Source of the DNA: Halichondria panicea
Lineage: Eukaryota > Porifera > Demospongiae > Suberitida > Halichondriidae
DNA length: 64,000 nucleotides
Assembly (NCBI RefSeq): GCF_963675165.1
Contig: NC_087377.1
Coordinates: 16,555,518 to 16,619,517, forward strand
Direction of reading: 5' to 3'
Below, piece after piece: positions 24,464 through 35,967 of this stretch; the stretch's first letter is position 1; the number at the start of each line of letters is the position of its first letter. The position numbers and the translations under genes are program-made. Below the pieces are notes generated by a model, which was not told the DNA's origin, searched no databases, and saw nothing but the letters and a program-made list of their open reading frames with translations.

Positions 24464-25345
24464 TTCATTGATTGTGTAATAAAATAGTTCATGTGTATCT
24501 CTATCCCTTTTTGTACTAACTATTTTTGGGTATAATTATTGACATCATCATTACACAATGTTCATGTATTATTATTAGTAACACAATTTTGCTTATTATA
24601 ATGATGACTGACAACACATCTAGCTAGCTAGAGGTAGTATATTATGGAATAAAAAAATTGAGCTATCTAGATAAAACTGTTAGGGTAGCAGCACAGTTAA
24701 CTGCTGCATTGTCTTTGTCCAAGTCCATATTGATATTGTCCAGCATGTAACCTGCAAAGTACATGCATAGAGTTAGATACGTGGGCAGTCCAACATCTCT
24801 AGCTCTACATGCCCACGCTCATTTTCACCCTTCTACCACCCTTCTACCCTCACGTGACTTCCCGATACAGGCTCTCCTTTTTCCTAACTTTACGTCCATT
24901 TCTTTCTTTATTCCTCCAATTAATACCGTATTTTATCTCATTAAACGATTATACAGTATTTTAACTTATTGAACGAATGTGACAAAAAAGAAAAAGGAGA
25001 GCCTGTGTAGAGGCTAGCAAGATGTCACTTCGTGGGTTGTATACTGGGTCACGTGAACGTTTCCAATCCCTGTCTCTATTATCTATGATTCCATGCAGGT
25101 CACCAGTACGGTCCGTACATGTTACTACGCATGGATGGTCTGTGTGTACCTGTGCTCAACACTGCATGTATTAGGAACATCAATTCATCACAAATCATCA
25201 TGATTATAATTATGGCCGCACAAAATGGATGTATAATAAATATATATAGGAATTGGTCATCACCCCACCACCAGTAAAAATTGCGTGGTATTATTATATT
25301 ATTATATTAGCCAGGAAAAAATGGAAAACTACAAGTACATGTGAT
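24464..25345. other. Right inner flank of the transposon-like unit
   Basis: No gene is seen. It holds the hairpin block 24867-25006 and the 25057-25089 block. Confidence 0.4.
24867..25006. repeat. MITE-like block with 17-bp TIRs
   Basis: ACAGGCTCTCCTTTTTC (24867-24883) is perfectly inverted at 24990-25006. The block is related to 18893-18994 in sequence and in the flanks, but in opposite orientation. Confidence 0.75.
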
Positions 25346-25460
25346 TGACGTTGTAACGGATTGGAGTTATGCTCTCGTCTGATTTCTTGTTTCCACACTT
25401 TTTTGTGGTTCCTCTGGCCAATCCTAGCAATTTTTCACATTGCAAATGTTTTTCTAGTCG
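25346..25460 (-). repeat. Right arm of 115-bp inverted repeat
   Basis: This is the inverse partner of 17526-17640, 7.7 kb away. The high identity argues for a recent duplication or a functional terminal repeat. Confidence 0.9.
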
Positions 25461-25723
25461 GTCTATATATAGTTCTATGACATAAACATAGAGCGAAATT
25501 ATTATATCCCCAAGTTCAGGTTTTGTAGCATGCATGCAGATTTTCAAGGTATAATTGTACGGGTATATATAATTATGTTGTTTTGTGCTATAGAGCGTTA
25601 ACTTGAAATAAATTATCTGTACTTTGCAAGTAACATAATAAACAACATCATATATATAATATAGGTGACTGCATGTATATACAATGCTGAAAACACACAC
25701 ACACACACGTGCATGCAGTTAGC

Positions 25724-26344
25724 TTATTTCGATTCAGAATCAGTTTGTTTATTTGGTGGTCTATAAGCCTCCATACTGGTGGTCATGAATGCATTGTAGT
25801 GTTGCTTCAGTTCAGGAGGGTCCAGAACAGGTTGGTGGGCAGGAAAGGCTCCTAGTTCCTTATCTGCATGTATAGGAGAGAGACGTTTATTGAATGCACA
25901 AGACACGTGTACATACAGTTGCAGCTATAGTTGTAATTATAATGCCAATCCTACGTAAAACCTACTACTTTTACATGTATGACCTTTGCAGAATGTATAC
26001 AATACTACAATACAGCTTCCGTGTAGTACAGTACTATAACTACCTTGCCTGTACTTGAGCACTTCAGGGACCTTGGGTGGGGACTTGTCGTACGTCTTCT
26101 TATAAGTAGTCTCAAAACAATAGCTGTACTGCGATAATGGCCGAGTAGATTGAGACAACTTGGACACATCGAACCACTCTTCATTCCAATTTCCAACGAG
26201 TGTGTCAGTCGAATATGCAGTCTCTGTCTTCCATCCAAACTTACTGGCTTTCTTCTTGTCTGTGTCGTCCCACGATTGAGCTTGACCTGATGCCTTCAGG
26301 AATCCTCTAAACGTTAGATTGTCTTGTGGGTCTTTAGTAGCCAT
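25724..26344 (-). CDS. CFAP68: CFAP68-like ciliary microtubule inner protein
   Basis: Two exons, 26044-26344 and 25724-25863, give 146 aa. Features are the segment TDTLVGNWNEEWFDV, the FETTYKKTYD motif and a C-terminal HQPVLDPPE segment, which I recognise as the pattern of CFAP68 (C11orf1), a protein inside ciliary doublet microtubules. The length fits the roughly 150-residue family. A weak RFX half-like site (GTAACTATGGAAAT) is at 26446-26459 upstream. The assignment is from memory of the family, not a search. Confidence 0.7.
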
Positions 26345-27392
26345 ATATCAATATGCAATGGTGTACGTGTGAGAACAGTCGTTGAAACCGTGTACAAAGC
26401 TAGATCGAGGTTGTAAACTTCTCAGTGCCAGTTAATTGATTGTTTGTAACTATGGAAATGAGGTAAAGTGTGCGTGACTTTATTCATTTTGTGGTAGTGC
26501 GTTATCGATCCGTGCCATAAAATTAGTTATTTGTGTGTTTATTAATTAATGATCTTTACCACATTCGCCAATTAACCGAATAGCCGCGGTTATGATTTCA
26601 TACGTAGTACCGCCCACCGCGGAACCAAAATCTAATTAATTTTAAATTGCTTTCATTGTCAGCTCCTAGCAAAGAAAGATGTGTAGCTAAGAAGCAGTAG
26701 CAGTTTCCTGCAGGCAACTTTGTTGCAAACTAGTCTAGAATAGCTACTCTGCCAGGATCTCTAAGTTTCGAACGGAGGAGTATACCAGCCAAGGCCCCAG
26801 CAAAGGATCATTTCACAAGTAAGCTCTGTATGTGTATAGCGATCAGCATTTTCCTAGTTCAGCCTTTATAAGCCTTTTGAGCTGATTTAATATGCTTGTC
26901 CACCTACCTAGATAGCCTCTGAGTGTGTGAAATATACTGGAAGAGTAGCTTCGTGAGTTTAGAGCCTGTTTTTAGAGTGTAGTCTACAAGGTTTGATATT
27001 CAAATTTTCTCTTTTTCAGCATTCGCCTCTAGCAAAGAAAGATGCAAAGAAAGATGCATAACTTGGAAACAGTGACAGTTTTCTTTATTCAACTTCTTAG
27101 CAAAGTAGTCTACAGTAGTTACTGTGTCAGGATCTCCTGGTTTCCAACGAAACAGTCAACCGCAGGGCCAGAGCAAGGGATCACTTCAGAGGTAAGCTTT
27201 GTGTACGTATATAGCAAGCATTATGTAGCTAGTATAAGCCTTCATAAGCCTCTGAGCTGCTTTAATATGCTTATGCACTTGCCTAGATAGCTTATGAGTG
27301 TGTAAAGTATACTTGTGTAGAAGCTGAGTTAGTTTAGAGCCTGTTTTTAGAGTGTAGTGTACAGTGTTTGATATTCAATTTATTTGTTTCAG
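26345..27392. repeat. Diverged tandem repeats containing exon-like cores
   Basis: Two copies of a unit of about 350 bp (about 26661-27000, 27018-27390) and a third partial one (27391-27545) each have an AG-preceded core (26663-26818, 27020-27191, 27393-27517) ending at a GTAAGC donor. They share CAAAGAAAGATG near the start and GAGCCTGTTTTTAGAGTGTA near the end. The first two cores are not open; the third is. Confidence 0.55.
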
Positions 27393-28014
27393 TGTGGCAA
27401 AGAAAGATGCACCCCTTAGTAACAGTAACAGTTCTCTTCAAGCTACGTACCTTGTAGTTCTATCTGAACAGTCGAACAGTCAACCAGCCAAGGACAGAGC
27501 GAGAGATTACTTTAGAGGTAAGCTTTGTGTGCGTATTATTACCTAGCTGATAATGCTATACGCTTACCTACGTAGTGTGTTGAAGCCCGAGTTTAAAATA
27601 CAGAAGCCTATATGTACGCTCAGCAGTGTTGCAATGTAAAGGGGTTATCATTGATTTGCTTAGCTATCTGTTGGTCTCATCCACAATGTATTCTGTTATT
27701 AGCTGTGAAGAATACTGGACACCGGAAAGTTTGGGCCAACAGATTGGTTGAGATGGTGGGAGTCCATAGGCAGGCCAGGAGTGGAACTGCTTACAGTAAG
27801 TGGTGTTTGTGTGTGTGTATCTTTATGTGCGCGTGCGTGTGTGTGTGTCTGTATATGTGTGCCCGCGCGAGTGTATGTGTGCCCGCGCGGGTGTACGTGT
27901 GTGTGTGGCTGCCTGCGCGCGTGTGTGTGTGTGTATCTGTGCACACATGCGCGCTTGTGTGTATCTGTGTGTATTAGTGTGCACATGCACATGTGTGTAT
28001 TCACTATTGGTGCC

Positions 28015-28085
<71 letters not shown>

Positions 28086-29282
28086 CTTGTGTGCCTGTGG
28101 CATGATACTTTATACTGTGCTAACAATTTACATTATCAGTGCTGCCAAAAGTTAATTGGCTTGTGTGAAGTTCCTGCTTGCTTCCAAGGTTACAATTCAA
28201 TTAGGCTCACTACTCAATTAGGCTCACTACTCATTAGGCTCACTGTGTACAGGTTGATTGCATAATAATGTTCTGACCTTTTCAGGGGAAAGAAAAGGCT
28301 TGTTGGGCTTATGAGTGTACTGTTTACCAGTGTAAGGACATTTTCTTCCCAACATAATAGGCTTGTTGGTTGTGTTATGCTCCCTAGCTAGGATTAGGTC
28401 ATAATTAATTTTGTGATTAGTTGGCTTGTGTGATTACAGTAGAACCTCCATTATCCGGCCCTCCATTATCCGGAACCTCGATTATCCGGCTTGGCAGTTT
28501 TCTTATTATCAGATCAGAAAATGGGCGTGTCCCTCAAACGCGCATGCGCGTTGCAGCTGTTACCATGGATACATGCCTGCTTATCTTCTGCGCATGCGCA
28601 GACAACCATGTGGCACTGCTGTTTTACAATAAAGTGGGTGGATCAAGGCGTGGTTTATCTATTTGATTATCCGGCATATTCACTTATCCGGCCTGCTTCT
28701 GGAACCAAGGTGTCCGGATAATCGAGGTTCTACTGTAGTTGGCTTGTGTGTTTGCCTGTGATATGCATTGTAATTCTGTGCCCAAAGTTGAATCTTTTTA
28801 TGAACTCCCAGTTTGTTGTAGGATCACAATTGCTTTATATGTGCCTATGAGTGCCATTGCATGTAAGTTTGCTTGTGGGAGCCTATAGATAATTATGTCT
28901 AAGGTTGCATGATACATAATTTTTTGTCACCCTTGTATGAGATGTACTGTACTTTGTGTATGGCTGTTCTCAGTATACTTCTTTAGGTTTGTTGGCTTGT
29001 GAGTTAGTGCTGTGTACTAAGTTTTAGCGTGCTGTCTGTTATAGCAATTCAATTATAATTATGTGGCTGAATGTTATTATTCAGTGTGTATTGATTGCAT
29101 GATAATCTTTTGATCTTTTAGGCACCACCCCAAACAAAGGTACATTTAAAATTCAATTCTTTATGGCTGGCTTGTTGGCTGGTGTTTTGTCAGGTTCTGT
29201 GCTACTTGTGTGTAAGAACCATTGATTCTAGAGGTTATCTACTTGGTTGGTAATACTCTTTCTTGCTCATGCAGGTCTGTGA
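27393..29282 (+). CDS. Possible small spliced gene of unknown function
   Basis: Exon-like pieces 27393-27517, 27703-27795 and 29122-29139 join in a compatible phase with GT-AG signals, followed by a piece starting at 29275 that stops at once. The peptide (about 80 residues, basic, with VAKKDAPLSNSN and GHRKVWANR) matches nothing I recognise. No convincing start codon was found. It could equally be a noncoding transcript built from the repeats upstream. Confidence 0.2.
27800..28086. repeat. TG-rich microsatellite tract
   Basis: Impure GTGTGTGCGCG units end in a pure (GT)n run from about 28018. The long Cys/Val and His/Thr frames across it are artefacts. Confidence 0.9.
28437..28735. mobile_element. 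pogo/Tigger-type MITE (299 bp)
   Basis: The termini CAGTAGAACCTCCATTATCC and its inverse (ending GGTTCTACTG) are flanked by TA on both sides (28435-28436, 28736-28737), the hallmark of Tc1/mariner-pogo insertion. Several internal ATTATCCGG repeats occur near both ends. There is no coding capacity. Confidence 0.85.
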
Positions 29283-29741
29283 AACAATCGTCACTGCTAT
29301 CTGCCATGGTACCACCACCATCTTATGGGTCTGAGAAGTCCTACTCACTGTCACTACTATCCAAGATACCCAGGATACCTCATCCCTTGTGTACAGAGGC
29401 CTCTTTGTTATTGTTGTACCATAGAATTAATTGTAATTGTATTTATTATAATGTATGTTCACTTTTGAGATTGATATTGAAATACAAATTTCACACGAAA
29501 TTTTAAGCAAATTTTTGATTGGTAACCTATGGTGATCGGACTAGGTATGACTTCTGTTGACCTTCGAGAGAAGCCTTGCAAAGATGTGGAGCTCAGGAAG
29601 GTTGTAGCTTACCACAAATTAAATAAGAGTAGAGTAATGTGCGGTTGACACAAATATGCGTGGGAATCGGTTAAGGCATAGCATAATGTACATAATTATT
29701 ATTATAATTATAAATGCTTTGACAAAATTTCTGCGATGTGT

Positions 29742-32700
29742 TCATGTTTCAGCAGTCATAATGTCACTCTCCAAATCCTCTCCAGTCATAGTATTGAAAT
29801 GCTGCATGGTAAAAAAATACAAACTCACAGAGATAATATCTAAGGCCACTCCAAGTGATACTCTGGTTTCTGGTCCACCGCCCGCATCAGATTTTATTCT
29901 TGGATTTCTATCTCATTATTTCTACTACGCATGCGCAGAATGGTCCATGTGGTACAAAATAGTGTGATAATGATATTCATTTGCAAAATAATGAGATTCA
30001 TAAGGTGAAATTGATAATGACATAATGAGAAAAGCCGCCCGCCCGCATGCAATTAGAAAAACTTCAGGACCAGAAACCAGAGTGTCACTTGGAGTGGCCT
30101 AAAAATGTGTAAAAATTACCTGTGAGTTCTTAAATTCCATATAAAGTGAGAAGAGAACATGAAGAGAATGTATTCGATTGTTGTACACTGGAATATCCAG
30201 TAGAGCTGAAAACAAATTGAAAAACTATTTAGCTCAGTAGGTTGTAAAAATTAATTATTGTTTCAGTAAACGTACCACATAAGATATCAGTGTATTGTGC
30301 CAGGTCACAGTCCAGGTCAGCGCTGGGTACTCCAGTCTGCAGGCATGTACATTAAAATACATTTAGGAGAGACACACACACTAGTACCTCAGTGAGAGCT
30401 TCTTCAAACTCTGGTGGCCACTCTTGCATGAGGGACTCAATGTCTGGCATGTTCCTGCACAAGGAGGTGTATAAATCATTCAGCAGTAACAGTATAAGAG
30501 GTCCCTAAGAGGGATGAGTGTTAGACTCACTTTGTGTAGTGGACATTAGTGGCTGGTTTCTGTCTGTGTAGTTCACTATGCAAGAGGGAAAGATATAAAC
30601 TTTTCGGCAGTAACAGTATAAGCTGTACATGTAAGTATTATTTTTACCTGACACTCTCTATCCAATTGTCGAGAGCTTTCGGCTGTTTTTTAGGATCTTG
30701 TATACTGTGAACATTCTGTAAAGACGAATATAATTATGGTCATATAAATTATGAGCACTGATGTCGGCATGTACTGTAATATACAGCTAGCTTATACGTA
30801 CTAGTATAGCTCTATACAGTAAAGCCTATACATAGGGTGCAGGATAAACACAAGGCCTTTGGTTAGTGTGGTAATTTGAAGCTGTCAAAAGTTTAATAAA
30901 CAACAGGACATAATTCACTCACAACTGGCTTGACAGTGGTCTGTTTTGTGAGTGTCCGTAGTTGGAGGTCCAGTACAGTAGGGTCAGACTGTTTAGCCGT
31001 GGGCTCATCAATCACTGACAGGCCCAGGGTATCCGCCTCACCATCAGGGCGTGTCACCTACAATAGATACATGTACGTAGTATAGTTAGGTAATGACAAA
31101 TGCAATTTTGAAAACAAAATAAACTACAAACGTAAGGAAATTGGTGTGAAAATCTACAGTGGATATAGTTCGAGCTACAACGAACTCAGTCCAATTATTT
31201 ACTAGAGAGTGAGAAACTTTGCGAATAAGCCAAATCAGCAGAAGTTTGGACACTATATATGCTTACTCTTGCCATCAGGTATGGATTCAAATGTTGTATG
31301 CATAGTACTACAATAGGTCTCTTGTAAAGTTATTTTTGCAATGCCATAGCACTCACAATATTTGCAAATGTTTGCTACTCGCAAAAGCTTATTATAATGA
31401 TACGGTATTTCAGCCACCTTGAGGAAAGCATCGATGTCTCCTATAGCTGGCATGAAATCTGGAATGAACGGCTTGAGCTTTGTGTCCAGTTCCACAGTCT
31501 GGGGAGTGTAGCGACTGATGTGCTTGAAAAGGTCCTTCATCTCAGCACTCACTTGGAGGTGCTCAAACTCAGCAGGGTCGTAGGCCCTGTACATGTTGGG
31601 GGAGGGGGGGAGATTGTTCATGGGATATAGTGGGTGGGGTCAATATTCAGTGACTTCAAATACAGGTTCCTGATCCATAAACACTCGACTGACCCATATC
31701 CCTAATTAGCCGAACATTGCTGCAATGATAACTTTATTACCTGCGAGCGCTTTTAACAAAAAAATGTGTATGAAGTAACAAAGAGGTTGATGTTGAACTT
31801 CAGCATGACTTAATTCCCATTTTCGGCGAATTAATATACCGTATAACATTACTATGCCTCAAGCCACTTACCCTGGTAATGTGGCATGGGGTGGCTCCTC
31901 TGGTTCTTCACTCTCTTCAGACTCTGATGCATAGTCATCCGGACTGTCCACCTCTTCCTCTACGTACCCACTGTGCCTCTGTGTCACACCCTCCTCTGAG
32001 TAACCTCGTCCCTGGACCTCTGTATCACGTTGCTCATAGCCCCCTGCATCTGTGTGCCAACACAACTCTGTTTAGTACCACAGCATGTATTCAGGCTATC
32101 ATGTAATGTAGCTAAAGTAAAATTATTAGATGCATGAGTTGTGCATATACGGTATAGCTAACTTTTTGCAAATCTTATACCATTCATAATTTAGCCTATA
32201 CTCTTATCCTTCTCGTATGGATCTCAGCTAAATATCTGCTAGCTTGAATATGGTACCTCTAATACTGTATACACAACTGTAGAGATCTGTGAGATTGTAG
32301 CTATGTAATATGCGCTATAATTATACTAGTGGTGGTTATTTTCACTCAATTCAACATACGGATTTGCTTCATTTGTGCAGTAAACTAGGCGGTTATATAG
32401 TTATTGTCTAAGATGGTTAGTACCAACCACCACCATCACACCGACACCAGTGTGCGATTATCCCCGAGTCGAATATAGGTACAGGTAATTCCGGACGTAC
32501 CAGTTTGGTCGAGTCCTCTTGGGGTGGCGTTGGTGGAGGCTATCTCTTCACCATCACTCACTTCCAGGCTCTCATCGTATGGCTGATTTTGGACCACACT
32601 GGCCTGCTAAAAAATTAAACAACGGCATGCAAACGCTGTGAGTTAATAAATATTGAATTAGATACTGAAGTACGTATAGATAGCTCAGCTAGAAGCTATA

Positions 32701-32783
32701 CCTAGACACATCTAACTAGCCAAATTCTCTTGTTAGATCCTTACTCTGTTGATCTCTATTTCATCATTTGTAAAGCTTGCCAT
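29742..32783 (-). CDS. IFT46: Intraflagellar transport protein 46
   Basis: Eleven exons: 32745-32783, 32501-32606, 31872-32049, 31418-31586, 30923-31057, 30648-30715, 30531-30575, 30388-30454, 30276-30336, 30120-30205, 29742-29801. The total of 1014 bp is exactly 338 codons with all GT-AG junctions in phase. An acidic, low-complexity N-terminal region (to about residue 107) is followed by the conserved IFT46 core: YDPAEFEHL, RYTPQTVELDTKLKPFIPDF, GDIDAFLKV, SDPTVL, ELHRQKPA and WPPEFEEAL. IFT46 is an IFT-B core subunit that carries outer-arm dynein and other cargo into cilia. It sits head to head with the DNHD1-like dynein gene, 210 bp apart, sharing an X-box. Confidence 0.95.
29843..30100. 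mobile_element. 258-bp MITE in last IFT46 intron
   Basis: Terminal inverted repeats of 34 bp (29843-29876 and 30067-30100; start AGGCCACTCCAAGTGA) have one mismatch. The interior is noncoding and AT-rich. It lies wholly within the final intron (29802-30119), filling most of it. Confidence 0.8.
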
Positions 32784-32993
32784 GTCTTTACACAGTATAG
32801 TACAGTACAGAATACAGAAAGGGGAGGTTTCTCTTTGTAAAGCACCCCACAAGGTACAACGTAACCATAGCAACCTCCACTTCAAAGGATCACAGGGTTC
32901 ACGATATTTACAAGATAGCTTGTAAATAGCTTGTAGCTGTACAAGTACCTCGAGAAGCTGCTTTAGAAGGATCGCAGCTAGATCTAGTTAGTA
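32784..32993. promoter_or_regulatory. Bidirectional ciliary promoter
   Basis: A 210-bp gap between the start codons of IFT46 (-) and the DNHD1-like gene (+). It includes the X-box at 32861-32874. No TATA box is apparent. Confidence 0.7.
32861..32874. promoter_or_regulatory. RFX X-box
   Basis: GTAACCATAGCAAC fits the X-box consensus (GTNRCC, 0-3 nt, RGYAAC) with a 2-nt spacer and no mismatch. RFX factors drive ciliary genes through this site. Its place between two ciliary genes makes chance unlikely. Confidence 0.8.
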
Positions 32994-35906
32994 ATGGAAG
33001 CGGACGAGAGGCTGCGTTGGCTCGAGGCAAGGATAAGCTCCTCACTGAGGCCCAGAGGCGAGGAGCTGAGAAACTTCTTTGCAGATGAAGAGAACAGGCA
33101 AGATATGCACACACTGCATGCACAACACATGTACACACACACAGTACATAGTATAGTAGTAGCTACAGATAGTGTGATCTCAGAGGTGCTCTGATCCAGC
33201 TAGCCTTGCCTGTGTGAAAATTGATGATCGAGCCTTTAATATGCGTATTATAATCCCTGCCCAATCGAATATAGCTGTCCTTTTGAAGTAACAGTATTCC
33301 TTGTACATGTACCACTTTCAAGCCAAAACGTTTGATAGTTATCACTGTACTACCGACCGTATTTAAGGTGCCAATTGGAGAAGGTGATATATGAATCCCA
33401 AAAATATTATTGTGCTATTTTATTGTCCATGAACATGCATGTTTTTACAGGGCAGCGTTTCTGGCATTCTGTAACCATAGTGAGTCCAGGAGAATATTTA
33501 TCCATCTGACTAGCGATGAGGGTCAGATACGAGTGGACTCCTCCCCCCCACGAGCTCTCTCTGACAAGTCGTTGTTCTTTCTCAAGTGCAGCCATGCCTC
33601 CAAACTGAACAGGGAGAGTATTGGACATGATGTCGTTTATTCAGAGTGTTCAAGAGTACCTCTAGGTAAGTTTCGGCACCATTGAAGAAAAAATAGCTAG
33701 CTATTGTCTTCTGTGTTTTACGGCTGGTTTTATTGCGTATCACTGTCATCAGTTTGACTGTCTCTAACATTCATGCATGAAATCTATACATGCAAACCAA
33801 GGTCACAATGAATGAATAGATCCGGAGGGAGGGTTTATTTTTGTCACCACATATAGTTTATCCACTGCTATTGCAGACCATCTTGAGCTAGTAATGAAGG
33901 AGGTATATCTTCCATTAATGAGTCTTCAGAGCACCACTCAACAGAGGGCGTCAGGTGACAAGCTCTTGGACCTTATGCACAGGCTAGTGGGAGCAATGCA
34001 GGTCACCAAGGGATACAGGTAACTAACATTATACCAGGGATATGCCCAAAATTACCACTTTTAGGTCATATATAATAGCGACTATATTGTTTACTTCGTA
34101 TTTGTAACACTATTTTGTTTGTTGGAAGATTGAAATAGCCACCAAAATTATGTTCACATCAATTCTTTTCAGTCAAGGCAAAGTGGTTCTTCCGATGCCT
34201 TCATTAGAAGTGTTGGCTGAGACTGCGCTGAACTCAGATAGGAGAGTGGCAGTAATCCATGTGCTAGAGTCCTCGGTTGTGTCATGGATGAAGCAAGTTA
34301 AGGTAACTACATACATATTGACAAAAGTACTACTGTGGAGGTGGTGTTAGAATTGTTTTCAATCTCAAGCTGAACAATTTTAGACACAATTTCGTATATT
34401 CAATATAGATGGCGCTTCATCTTGACTGCAACTCAGCTATCAAAAAAAGGCATGGAAATTATGCAGGACCACTAGCGGAGCTAGAGGTGAGGATTAAAAA
34501 AAAAACTATGTAAGAAAGCCTCCAGGGAGGATTGAACTGCCTCACCTCCAACAAAAATAAAAAAAAAGATTTCTTTAAAAAGCCTCCAGGGAGGATCGAA
34601 CTCCCGACCCCTGGTTTACGAGACCAGTGCTCTACCACTGAGCTATAGAGGCGGTACGTGGCGACATGCCTGCATATGCTGTACTGATTACAAAAGATCA
34701 TTATTCATTGTTGCCATTGTATATTTATACACAGGTTTGGAACAGAAGGCTTGTTACTTTAGAGTCCGTGCGAGATCAAATGGACTCTGTAGTTGTGCTA
34801 AACATACTGCACAGCCTGGAGCAAGCTCATAGCACGTATTCACAAGCTTTCATTCACGTACACAGGTCGGTATAATTGAAATTGATCTTATATTAGAGTT
34901 ATTATTTTATTCTGATATGCAGGGACATCGGTAAAGCTATCGTGGACACAGAACATTGTCTGGTGTATTTAAGCACTCTGCGGCCGTGGTTCCTGCAGCT
35001 GCAACAAGCCTACTCCCCTGACACACTGCTCAAGCTGTTCCCTCCGCTAATGACCACTCTCTCACTCGTATGGCAATACTCCGGGTGAGTTGTGATACAA
35101 ATAATTTGATTAAATTCGTAAATTGGTGCCTGCAGTGATAAATGTGCCATATAATCTAGTGAACTAGTATATTTATTTTCACGTTCTTGGGATGCTATAA
35201 CGGCTACATTGAGTGTCCTAATTTCTGGGTATATAACTTATATGTTTTCCCCACCCCTCCCTCCTACAGTGTGTATTGCCACGCTCCCCACTTCCAGCGA
35301 CTGTTGGGACTGGTGGCCAACCAGGTGACCCTAAAGGCTAGGGACATCGTTGGGGGAGATATTTTGGAGCAGCCTGAAGAGGTACGTTGTCATGTGTGTA
35401 CCTAGTGTTCTAGCTGCTCCTATACACTTGTACATGCTTGTACAGTGTAGTTTGTGTTTTTTGCAAAGGGCTCTCAAAATAATTGTTGCCAGGTTTTTAC
35501 TACTTATACACGTAGCACAATATGTGTGTTGTACATACGTTTCTCTGACCTTTAATGTCTACATGCTTGAATCTTCAGAGTCTGGCCCACTTGAAACTGG
35601 CTCTTCGCGTATGCGCTGCCTTCAGGGGCTGTTACCTTGACTACCGGGAGAAGTCAGAGGTCATCTCTGTCAAGCACAAGGAACGCTTTGAGTCAATGAA
35701 GTTACAAGGTGACACGTCACATGATCAAAACAGAGTACAGCAGAGTGGAGGTGCGGTCTTGTGCCCCTGGCCCCCCAGAAATGCCCCCGTGTTTGTATCG
35801 TTGAGCTCGTTCATGGAGAGATGTAATGACTTGTTTGAACTAGTGCAAACAGTACAAGACTTCAGGTTTGTTAGTTGAGAGAGAATAGAGGGAGGGAGTG
35901 AGTGTG

Positions 35907-35967
<61 letters not shown>

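Larger units (their letters stand above)
17526..25460. mobile_element. AcademH-like DNA transposon: RecQ helicase + DUF6589 transposase
   Basis: Two convergent genes, a RecQ-type SF2 helicase and a DUF6589 protein, lie between inverted sequences. The outer block 17526-17640 is the inverse of 25346-25460 (115 bp, one mismatch). Further inward, in the same inverted order, are 17715-17752 / 25057-25089, a hairpin block 18882-19011 / 24850-25016 and a shorter match near 19026-19050 / 24800-24822. From memory, helicase-carrying Academ transposons (AcademH) of animals and fungi pair such genes. The exact ends are unresolved: they may be the outer block, or the CAGGC ends at 18894 and 25005. No clear target-site duplication was seen at either. 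The outer block could instead be an independent inverted repeat. Confidence 0.6.

Noticed and set aside
27612..28155. Several long Cys/Val-rich and His/Thr-rich ORFs
   Set aside because: Translations of the TG/CA microsatellite in all frames, with no splice or domain support.
33163..33345. Use of a GT donor farther downstream for dynein exon 1
   Set aside because: GT donors after 33100 do not give an in-frame junction as good as the GC donor at 33098.
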